Assembly: GCF_004005845.1 (NCBI RefSeq)
Contig: NZ_SADE01000002.1
Span: forward strand, 1,294,700 to 1,358,699
Direction of reading: 5' to 3'
Origin: Hwanghaeella grinnelliae
Lineage (GTDB): Bacteria > Pseudomonadota > Alphaproteobacteria > UBA8366 > Aestuariispiraceae
Length of the DNA stretch: 64,000 bases
Shown in pieces: positions 43,850-50,846 of the stretch; position 1 is the stretch's first letter; each line of letters begins with the position of its first letter. Under the pieces are notes generated by a model. The model was not told the DNA's origin and did no database searches. It saw nothing but the letters and a program-made list of their open reading frames with translations. The position numbers and the translations under genes were made by a program.

Positions 43850-44821
43850 ATGACTTCCGATGCCGCGTCGTCACATTTCATAGAGTCCGGCGACGAGCCG
43901 GGATTGCGTCTTCACTTACGTCTGCGTGCGCCGGTCGGGAAGGATCCTTTGGCCTGTCCGCCGGTGCTGCTCGTGCATGGCGCAACCTATGCCAGCCCGC
44001 TTTATGACGTGGCTCATCCCGGCGCGAGCTGGCTTCAGGCGATCGCGGAAGCGGGGTTCGCCGCCTATGCGCTGGATATTCGCGGTTACGGACAATCGCG
44101 CTCGCAGGTCATGGAAGACGCGGATAGTCCCTACGCCACGGGCGACCAGGCGCTGCGGGATATCGACGATGCGGTGACGTGGTTGATCGCACGGCACGGG
44201 GCGGGCCGCGTAGCGCTGGGCGGCGGGTCATGGGGGTCGATCACTACAGCCCGCTATGCCGCGACCATCGGACGGGGCAAGGTCGAACGCCTGATCCTGT
44301 ACGCACCGATTTTCGCGGAACGGAACCAAGGTTGGCTCACCCTTCTGGCCGATCCGAAAGAGCCATCCAGGATCAATCCGGGTTTCGGCGCGTGCCGCTG
44401 GGTGAACGAGGAAACGACGCGGCTGCGTTGGGACGAGGAATCGCCACCCGGCGTGACCCGCCGTGACGACGCTGTTCTGACGGCGATGTTTCAGGCGTCG
44501 CTGGCGGATGACCCATTGGCGAAGAAGCAGACTCCACCGGCTTTCCGCGCACCCAACGGAACCTTTCTGGATCTGTGGGAGGCGTTCAACGGTCGCGCAT
44601 TGTACGACCCCGCGGCGATCACCTGTCCGACGCTGCTTCTGCGCGGCGGGGCCGACATGACCTCTACAAGGTCCGATGCCCTGGCGCTTTTCGACAAGCT
44701 GGGGACGGATGCCCGCCACTATGTGGAAATCGCCGATGGTGGGCATTTCGTCAGCGCCGAAAATCGCGCACCGCAAGTTTTTGCAGAAGCAAATGCCTTC
44801 CTCGGTCTAAATGTCGGGTAG
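43850..44821 (+). CDS. Alpha/beta hydrolase
   Basis: Protein of 323 residues from ATG 43850, behind GGGGAGGG. It has LLVHGATYASP near residue 40, LDIRGYGQSR near 85, the nucleophile elbow GGGSWGSI near 125, an Asp in RGGADMTS near 270, and a His in GGHFVSAE near 300. It lies 22 bases after the FMN protein gene and is probably co-transcribed with it. Substrate unknown; the fold suggests an esterase, lactonase or haloalkane-dehalogenase-like enzyme. Confidence 0.88.
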   Translation: MTSDAASSHFIESGDEPGLRLHLRLRAPVGKDPLACPPVLLVHGATYASPLYDVAHPGASWLQAIAEAGFAAYALDIRGYGQSRSQVMEDADSPYATGDQALRDIDDAVTWLIARHGAGRVALGGGSWGSITTARYAATIGRGKVERLILYAPIFAERNQGWLTLLADPKEPSRINPGFGACRWVNEETTRLRWDEESPPGVTRRDDAVLTAMFQASLADDPLAKKQTPPAFRAPNGTFLDLWEAFNGRALYDPAAITCPTLLLRGGADMTSTRSDALALFDKLGTDARHYVEIADGGHFVSAENRAPQVFAEANAFLGLNVG

Positions 44822-45018
44822 CGATTCCAGCAGGATCTCTTGACGGAGCCTGTTTCGACAAGAATTGTCGCGGTCCACACGATTTTCGCACTTGGCCCCG
44901 CTGCCGCATCTGCGGTCGGCGCCGGGTCAACCTGCTACGTGAAGGGCTGAACCTGACCTGCGCCGGCACTGGGCTACGCCGCTTCGCGGTTTTCTCCTGG
45001 CCCTATAACTTGTTTTAG
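44822..45018 (+). pseudogene. Possible remnant of a small Cys-rich protein
   Basis: The frame ending at 45018 includes PRCRICGRRRVNL, reminiscent of the tiny zinc-ribbon proteins common in alphaproteobacteria, but no start is visible in a suitable place and only one C-x2-C pair is present. It is either a decayed gene or chance; nothing else is recognised between the hydrolase and the gene at 45032. Confidence 0.22.
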
Positions 45019-45031
45019 AAAGGCGCGCCGC

Positions 45032-45379
45032 ATGACCACCGAGAGCACAATATGGGATCTGGAAGAACGCTTCTGGACGGAAGGCGCCGACGGTGCCCGT
45101 CACATGACGGCGGAAAACGGGGTCATTGTCTTTCCTTACCCTGCCGGAATTCTTCACGGCGCCGACGTGTGGAGAGAAAAGAACGTCGCACAGCGTTGGC
45201 GGTCGGTTGAGATGAGCGAACGCTATATTTCTATCCAAGACAAGATTGCCATTTTGGCCTATTCCGTCGCCGCCGATCGGGGTGACGAGCCGACGTATGA
45301 AGCGCTCTGCACCTCGACCTATCTGAAGGACGACGACACGTGGCTTCGTCTGACGCACCAGCAGACCTTGGTGGATTGA
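45032..45379 (+). CDS. NTF2/SnoaL-like small protein (DUF4440-type)
   Basis: Protein of 115 residues with the pattern of a small NTF2-like barrel: LEERFWTEGADGARHMTAENGVIVFPYPAGI, then a strand ISIQDKIAILAYSVAADRG and the end YEALCTSTYLKDDDTWLRLTHQQT. These proteins are ligand-binding or isomerase folds. It stands alone with a plausible ribosome site (GAAAGGCGCGCC region). Function not assigned. Confidence 0.72.
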   Translation: MTTESTIWDLEERFWTEGADGARHMTAENGVIVFPYPAGILHGADVWREKNVAQRWRSVEMSERYISIQDKIAILAYSVAADRGDEPTYEALCTSTYLKDDDTWLRLTHQQTLVD

Positions 45380-45380
45380 A

Positions 45381-45587
45381 GACGAGCTGACGCTCCGGTA
45401 TCTGGAACCGTCGTACGCCACGATCTATCGCCAGCAAGTCCGACCGTTTGGGGAGGCGACGATGCGGCTTGCCCAAACCTTCGCCGATCAGAGCGTTATC
45501 GCGCTGGAAAATGTCCGCATCCTGGCGGCGCTGCAGTCAACCGACAACGACGAGCAGCGGTTTCTGAAAAAAGGTGGCGAACGCTGA
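45381..45587 (+). pseudogene. Fragment of a GAF domain (sensor kinase or cyclase remnant)
   Basis: A 69-codon frame with no start codon of its own reads RPFGEATMRLAQTFADQSVI and then ALENVRILAAL, the characteristic end of a GAF domain, where FADQ.VIA.ENVR is a near-invariant phrase in sensor proteins. It then runs into a short tail and a stop at 45585-45587. The upstream two-thirds of the GAF domain and any output domain are missing, so this is a broken gene left at a rearrangement junction. Confidence 0.65.
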
Positions 45588-45686
45588 AACCGTGATGATG
45601 CCCTCGGTAACGGCGTTCGCTGTGCGCAAGAACCGGGTGGCTGCTGGATCATAGGCATGTTCCCTTGTGAACAAGGAGATGCCGCC
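45588..45686. other. Intergenic sequence before the LysE gene
   Basis: No gene. It contains the ribosome site AAGGAG near 45672-45677 for the LysE-type gene. With the GAF remnant it forms a gene-poor 307-base stretch. Confidence 0.4.
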
Positions 45687-46283
45687 ATGATCGAAACGCT
45701 ATTCTCGCTTGTTCTTTTCCTGTTTCCACTCGCCTACAGTCCGGGGCCCGGGAACATATTCTTCGCCGCCAACGGTGCGCGTTTCGGCATGCTTGCAACG
45801 ATCCCGGCGAATGTCGGATATCACATTGCGACATGGCTCGTGACAGTGCTCATCGGCTTGGGGCTGATGACGACTCTTCAGAATTCACCTGACGTTTTCC
45901 TTGTCCTTAAAATAGCGGGAACGCTCTACGTTCTTCGGATTGCCTGGAAAATGTTCTTCTCCGGTGTTGCCGACAACCCCGCCGATGCGCGCCCGGCGTC
46001 ATTCATGGATGGCGCCGTTCTGCTTCTCCTCAACCCCAAGGCCTACGTGATCATAGCGCTGATGTTCACACAGTTTCTGCGCGCGCCGGACGAAGAGCAC
46101 CTTCCCCTCATTCTTGCGATCACGACCGTGTTTACATTGAACAATTTTCTCGCATTTTCCGTATGGACGGCAATTGGCGGCAGACTTTCGAAATGTTTTG
46201 CCCAAGCGGGCAGCGCCAGAATGCTGAACATGACTTTCGGCACGGTCTTAACGGCCGTCGCGATTTGGATGTGCTTTGCCTGA
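45687..46283 (+). CDS. LysE/RhtB-family exporter
   Basis: Protein of 198 residues from ATG 45687 with a good AAGGAG site. Six membrane segments, with the family N-terminal motif SPGPGNIFFAANGARFG near residue 17 and the LLLLNPKAYVII segment near 115. RhtB-type proteins export amino acids such as homoserine, threonine or lysine. It converges on the GH13 gene. Confidence 0.9.
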   Translation: MIETLFSLVLFLFPLAYSPGPGNIFFAANGARFGMLATIPANVGYHIATWLVTVLIGLGLMTTLQNSPDVFLVLKIAGTLYVLRIAWKMFFSGVADNPADARPASFMDGAVLLLLNPKAYVIIALMFTQFLRAPDEEHLPLILAITTVFTLNNFLAFSVWTAIGGRLSKCFAQAGSARMLNMTFGTVLTAVAIWMCFA

Positions 46284-46338
46284 CAGGTCACGGCCGTCTC
46301 GTCGACGACCCCGCAGCCCCTTGCTGGATCGACGTGTA

Positions 46339-48012
46339 CTACTTCATCAGGATCGCAAAGCTTTCATAGGGCGCCAAAGCCAAGTCGCGGTCGACCTTGT
46401 TGCGCACGTCATGGGAATGGATCAGGCATTCACCGGTGCCGCAGACCTCGCCGGGAAGCTCGGCTCGGCGGGGCTTATCGCTGAAATTGCCGGCCACCAG
46501 CAGCGTTTCGTCACCCAATTTCCGCTGGTAGGCCAGAATATCGGGATCGTCCAGCAATAGCGGAACGGTGTGCCCGAAGACGACAACATCATGGTCCTTC
46601 CGAATTTGGATCAGCTGGCGATAGTGATCGAAAATACTCTCGGGATGGATCAGGTCCTGTTCGACGTTGATCTCATGCGCATTCGGATTGGCTTCGATCC
46701 AGGGCGTTCCCGTTGTGAAGCCGCCATGGGGCGCGGAATTCCACTGCATCGGCGTGCGTGCATTGTCACGGCTGTTGCGGTTCGCCCCGGCGATGAATGT
46801 TTCCGGCGGAACGCCGAGGGCGACCTGCTCCTCGAAATGGTTCAGCGTGTCCAGGTCACGATACTGGTCGATACGCTCGAACTTGGCGTTTGTCATACCG
46901 ATTTCTTCGCCTTGGTAGATGAAGGGCGTGCCTTTCAACAGATGCATCACGGTGGCCAGCATCTTGGCGCTGGCGCGGCGATGCTCGCCATCGTCTGCGT
47001 AGTAGGACACTTGGCGCGGCAGGTCGTGATTGGACAGGAACAGCGCGTGCCAGCCCTCGTCGCGTATCAATTCCTGCCAGGCGAAGAGCGTGCGTTTGAA
47101 GGTCACCAGATTGAACGGATGCGCCGCAAATTTTCCTAGGTCCGGATGCCAACCGTCTCGGATATGCGAGAATTCGAAGACCATATCGATCTCTTTGCGG
47201 TCACGACCACAATAGAGCAGCCCTGTGTCGGTCGAAGCCGACCAGGTTTCGCCGACGGTCAGGATATCCCGTCCGGCCAGAACCTTCCGGTGCATTTCCT
47301 GAATCAACGGATGAAGGTCGGGGCCTTCTTCATATATCCGCGCGTCGACATCCTTGCCGATCAGGTCGATGACATCCATCCGGAAGCCTGCGATGCCGCG
47401 GTCGAGCCACCAGCTCATCATGTCGTAGATTGCAGCCCGCAAGTCGGCATTCTGCCAGTTCAGATCCGGCTGGGCCGGGCTGAAATAATGGAAGTAGTAT
47501 CGGTCGACCTCCTCCACATAGGTCCAGGCCGGCCCGCCGAAATAGGCCCGCATGTCGTCCGGCGGCCCGCCGTCGGGACCCGGATCACGCCAGATGTAGA
47601 AGTCGTGTTCCGGCAGGTCGCGGGATGTTCTGGCACGCTGGAACCAAGCGTGAAGGGATGAGGTGTGGTTGACGACCAAGTCCATGACGATGCCGATGCC
47701 ACGGTCCTTAGCGGCGGCAATCAAATGGTCCATGTCCTCAAGCGTGCCGAATTCATGCGCGATATTGCGGTAGTCCGAAATATCATAGCCGTTGTCGATC
47801 ATCGGCGACGCGTAGACCGGGGAAAGCCAGATGAAGCCGATGCCCAAATCCGACAAGTGGCCCAACTTGGAAATGATGCCGGGAATATCGCCCACGCCAT
47901 CACCGTTGCTGTCGGCGAAGCTGCGCGGATACACCTGATATCCGGTGGCCCTGTGCCACCACCGTTCGGCGGTGTTGGGCGAGGAGGTTTGGGAAGTTTC
48001 CAGGTTTGCCAT
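46339..48012 (-). CDS. GH13 alpha-glucosidase / oligo-1,6-glucosidase
   Basis: Protein of 557 residues, the usual size of a cytoplasmic GH13 glucosidase. Conserved regions: GIIKLGHL-type start, VMDLVVNHTS near 110, the nucleophile Asp213 in GFRMDVIDLI, the acid/base Glu255 in TVGETWSA and Asp330 in FLSNHDLPR. The N-terminal QVYPRSFADSNGDGVGDI metal loop is present. No signal peptide is seen, so it acts on imported sugars. It is the last gene of a minus-strand run with a solute-binding-like gene and the phosphonate pair. Confidence 0.93.
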   Translation of the reverse strand: MANLETSQTSSPNTAERWWHRATGYQVYPRSFADSNGDGVGDIPGIISKLGHLSDLGIGFIWLSPVYASPMIDNGYDISDYRNIAHEFGTLEDMDHLIAAAKDRGIGIVMDLVVNHTSSLHAWFQRARTSRDLPEHDFYIWRDPGPDGGPPDDMRAYFGGPAWTYVEEVDRYYFHYFSPAQPDLNWQNADLRAAIYDMMSWWLDRGIAGFRMDVIDLIGKDVDARIYEEGPDLHPLIQEMHRKVLAGRDILTVGETWSASTDTGLLYCGRDRKEIDMVFEFSHIRDGWHPDLGKFAAHPFNLVTFKRTLFAWQELIRDEGWHALFLSNHDLPRQVSYYADDGEHRRASAKMLATVMHLLKGTPFIYQGEEIGMTNAKFERIDQYRDLDTLNHFEEQVALGVPPETFIAGANRNSRDNARTPMQWNSAPHGGFTTGTPWIEANPNAHEINVEQDLIHPESIFDHYRQLIQIRKDHDVVVFGHTVPLLLDDPDILAYQRKLGDETLLVAGNFSDKPRRAELPGEVCGTGECLIHSHDVRNKVDRDLALAPYESFAILMK

Positions 48013-48102
48013 GAGCTCTCCTGTCAGGAATGGGAGTGGGGTGAGGGGCGCGAGCCCCGTCCGGATGTCGCCCGGTGGGGACAGGCCCGGCCAGAACTAG
48101 GG

Positions 48103-48825
48103 CTAGTCGTCCGTTGCGACGGCCAGCTTTCCAGTGACACCATGCTTGTCGATCAAGGATTGCACCGTACCGTCGGCGACGGCATCGGCCAGGACCTTTT
48201 CGATAACAGCCTTCAATGCCGGCTTGCCGTGTTTGGTGCCGACAGACTGTTTGATGGCGGTATAGCGGCCCGGCAAAACGCGGGAGCCCGGCATCTCCTT
48301 GGCATTTTCCAATAGAGCCGGCGTCAGGCCGGCCAGCGCGTCCTGACCACCCTGCTTGAACATTTCGAACGTGCCTGGCAGGCCCTGGCCATGAACCAGT
48401 TCGGCATGCTGCAAGGTGCGGGTCAGATAAAGGTCATAGGCAGCGCGGGCCGGGACGGCGATTTTCACGCCCGGCTTGTCCACATCTTCGATCTTTTCCA
48501 GCGGCGATCCGGCGGGGACAAGATAGGTCGCCTCTATCTGAACATAGGCTTCGCAAAAATCGATGATCTCGGCGCGCTTCGGCTCAATCGCGATCAGGCA
48601 GATATCCCAGGTGTCGATGGCGTCGCCGACCTCGCCCGGCGTTGGGTAACATACGTATTCAACACCGGTACCGAGCGCCTCCGCGATCCGGGCGGCCATA
48701 TCCGGCGCGACGCCCACGGGTGTGCCGTCCGGCTTCCGGTCCGTCACCAGAAGCATATTGCCAAGATTGATGCCGACCCGAAGTGTTGTCGGATCGTCTA
48801 GTTCCGCGGTCGCTTCCCGTGACAT
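48103..48825 (-). CDS. Family-3 solute-binding-like protein without signal peptide
   Basis: Protein of 240 residues of the bacterial extracellular solute-binding family 3 fold: LRVGINLGNMLLV at residue 15, GVAPDMAARIAEALG near 40, AEIIDFCEAYVQIEATYLV near 85, and VADGTVQSLIDKHG near the end. The N-terminus is MSREATAELDDPT, with no hydrophobic stretch or lipobox, and no permease or ATPase gene is adjacent. It may be a cytoplasmic ligand-binding or enzymatic relative (cyclohexadienyl dehydratase uses this fold). Start choice does not rescue a signal peptide. Confidence 0.75.
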   Translation of the reverse strand: MSREATAELDDPTTLRVGINLGNMLLVTDRKPDGTPVGVAPDMAARIAEALGTGVEYVCYPTPGEVGDAIDTWDICLIAIEPKRAEIIDFCEAYVQIEATYLVPAGSPLEKIEDVDKPGVKIAVPARAAYDLYLTRTLQHAELVHGQGLPGTFEMFKQGGQDALAGLTPALLENAKEMPGSRVLPGRYTAIKQSVGTKHGKPALKAVIEKVLADAVADGTVQSLIDKHGVTGKLAVATDD

Positions 48826-48860
48826 GGCCTATCCCCTGCTGCGTTTTTTCTGGGAACAGA

Positions 48861-49442
48861 CTAAGCGCGCTTCAGCAGTCCCCGCAACCGGTCGGCGAAG
48901 GTTTCGACGCCTGGCGTCTTTAGGCCCGGCACCTTCGCCGCTTCATCGGCGCGGCGCAGAAGAAGGGCTGCTTCTAAATGTGGGGAGGCTTCGAAGTCTT
49001 TGACCTCCTCCTCGCCCATCACCCCGCCCTGAAGTTTCAGGCTCAAGACCGAAGCTTCCGAAAGCAGGTCGAAATACCCGGGTTCGACCGCACAAAGGTA
49101 GCGTTTCGCATCCACATGCATGCGCACCGGTTCGGACACTTCGGGGCCGAAATACTCTTCCAGGAAATCCGCGCCCACCTGTTCGTGGATGGCGTCGATG
49201 CCCTGTTCGGCGTGATAGATGTCTTCCTCATGCAACAGATGACCGACATCGTGCAGCAGGGCCGCACAGACCAGCGCGTCGCTGCAATTCTGCTGGTCCA
49301 CATGGATGGCGGATTGCAGGGCATGTTCGGTTTGGCTGACGCCTTCGCCGTAATGCTCGCCGCCGCGTTCCGCGAAAATCGTGATCAGGTGGTCGACGAT
49401 ATCGCCGTCCGGATTGGCTTTTTGTGCTTGCCGCAGGCTCAT
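48861..49442 (-). CDS. HD-domain oxygenase, TmpB/PhnZ-like (phosphonate C-P cleavage)
   Basis: Protein of 193 residues from ATG 49442 (a TTG at 49481 is less likely). HD-domain metal ligands: HALQSA near residue 40, HDVGHL at 64-69, HAEQG near 77 and MHVDAKRY near 109, with YGEGVSQ just before the first His, as in the PhnZ/TmpB group where a nearby Tyr and Glu act at the diiron site. Such enzymes cleave the C-P bond of 1-hydroxy-2-aminoethyl- (PhnZ) or 1-hydroxy-2-trimethylaminoethyl- (TmpB) phosphonate, releasing phosphate. The dioxygenase encoded just upstream supplies the hydroxylated substrate. Which phosphonate is used is inference. Confidence 0.78.
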   Translation of the reverse strand: MSLRQAQKANPDGDIVDHLITIFAERGGEHYGEGVSQTEHALQSAIHVDQQNCSDALVCAALLHDVGHLLHEEDIYHAEQGIDAIHEQVGADFLEEYFGPEVSEPVRMHVDAKRYLCAVEPGYFDLLSEASVLSLKLQGGVMGEEEVKDFEASPHLEAALLLRRADEAAKVPGLKTPGVETFADRLRGLLKRA

Positions 49443-49499
49443 GACAAATTCCGTATTTGTGGATTTAAGTAGTATTGCCAATAGGTTATCGACTGATTG

Positions 49500-50615
49500 T
49501 TACAGTTGTAGGCTTGCCGTGTCACGGATGCCAAGGCGCAAACGCCCTAAAATCGCATCCTTGTCCGCATAGCAACCCTGAAGCCACCGTCGCCCCTTGG
49601 CGAAACTCTTTCGGCCGTGAAGGACCCGCATATTGTCGAAAACGACGCAGTCGCCGGGGGTCAGGCGCAGGACTGCTTCGGTTTCGGGATTGCGCAGCAG
49701 GCCGGAAAATGTGCGATAGGCGCGGTAGAAATCGGGCAGGTCGCTTGCCGGAATATCGGCCGGCGCGATGGATCGATTGTTGTAACGGACCGTCACCACC
49801 CTGTCCTTGTCGTCGACCGTGATCAACGGCGCGCGGGCCTGCAGATCGACATTCGCGTCCCGGAACCGGAAGGGCAGCCAGGTGGTGGCAAGGATGTGGA
49901 AGGCCGTCGGGTCTTCGTGTCGTAGCCGTTCGGCCGCTTGGAAACCGTCGATGAAAAGTGATCCGCCGCCGTCGCTTTCATTCTCCAGGCAATGCAGAAG
50001 CTGCAGGCCGGGCACCGGGTCGCGGTAGGGATTGTCCGTGTGCACCATCAGTCCGGCGGCGCTGAAAGCCATATTCGTGGGGTTTTCGACCGATACGACG
50101 TCGAACAGCCGTCCGTAATTCGTATGCCGGACGAAACCGAACAGCTCGGCAATGGCGCAGACCGTTTCGGGTTCGGTCGGCGCGCCGGTAACCAAGGCGA
50201 TCCCGTCGCGAGCGACGGCGGTCAGCCATTGCCGCTCTACATCGGTGGAGGTGGTGATCGCGTCGTAGGAAAAGCGGGGCACGGTGAAGCTTTCGTGCCA
50301 AAGACGCGGCGCGAAAGGATCGGCGACCGGCTCGGCAAACCGGCGCAGCCAATCCGGTGCGTATCGGCATGAATGGCCGTCCGGCTCGAAGGTGACGGCA
50401 AGGGTGCCATCTGTCGCCAATTCGGTGGATTTGAAGGTCGGGTTCGCCGGGATATCCGAAACATCGATCAGCCTTTGTCCATTGCCCGGATGGACCGTTT
50501 CGGCGTCCTGCGCGTTGTCGCGCAACCAAGGCGCATAGAGCGATTGAGTCAGGCCATCGGACCAAGTCACCGTGGCCCAGTCATCCCTGGCTTCTATATT
50601 CGTGACATGATGCAT
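49500..50615 (-). CDS. 2-oxoglutarate/Fe(II) dioxygenase, TmpA/gamma-butyrobetaine hydroxylase-like
   Basis: Protein of 371 residues. N-terminal DUF971-like region (SLYAPWLRDN near residue 26) and C-terminal TauD/GBBH dioxygenase domain. Iron ligands are HTD near residue 190 and His in VLHGRKSF near 330, with the 2-oxoglutarate Arg region after it. In gamma-butyrobetaine hydroxylases the WLRDN motif is followed by zinc cysteines; here that segment has no Cys, so no zinc site. The pairing with an HD oxygenase gene 57 bases downstream matches the TmpA-TmpB system that converts trimethylaminoethylphosphonate to glycine betaine plus phosphate. A 2-aminoethylphosphonate version is an alternative. 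It is divergent from clpB. Confidence 0.8.
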   Translation of the reverse strand: MHHVTNIEARDDWATVTWSDGLTQSLYAPWLRDNAQDAETVHPGNGQRLIDVSDIPANPTFKSTELATDGTLAVTFEPDGHSCRYAPDWLRRFAEPVADPFAPRLWHESFTVPRFSYDAITTSTDVERQWLTAVARDGIALVTGAPTEPETVCAIAELFGFVRHTNYGRLFDVVSVENPTNMAFSAAGLMVHTDNPYRDPVPGLQLLHCLENESDGGGSLFIDGFQAAERLRHEDPTAFHILATTWLPFRFRDANVDLQARAPLITVDDKDRVVTVRYNNRSIAPADIPASDLPDFYRAYRTFSGLLRNPETEAVLRLTPGDCVVFDNMRVLHGRKSFAKGRRWLQGCYADKDAILGRLRLGIRDTASLQL

Positions 50616-50846
50616 TGCTCATGCTCGATGCGCTATTTGAACTGCCGTATAACGGTTGAATAGCCTAGGTTTCAGGGGAAAGGCCATTGCAATCTCCTTA
50701 CCCCTATTGTGTGATTTTTTTGACACACCATATATGTCTCGGACGCCTGATAGGGTCCATAGAACGGTAGTGTAACTGCTACGAAACATCGACTCGACTA
50801 AGCGTTTGCTGGCACTGGCCGGGGGCGCAGCAAGAGAGGTTGAACC
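50616..50846. promoter_or_regulatory. Divergent regulatory region between the TmpA-like gene and clpB
   Basis: About 230 bases without coding sequence. A TTGTGT (50707-50712) with an 18-base gap to TATATG (50731-50736) is a possible promoter toward clpB, and a TTGACA occurs at 50720-50725 but lacks a -10 at the right distance. A short TGTGT/ACACA inverted repeat surrounds the T-run. No clear sigma-32 promoter or CIRCE element was seen. Confidence 0.3.

Noticed and set aside
50720..50748. TTGACA as clpB -35 element
   Set aside because: No -10 hexamer at 16-18 bases, so it is not supported as a promoter on its own.
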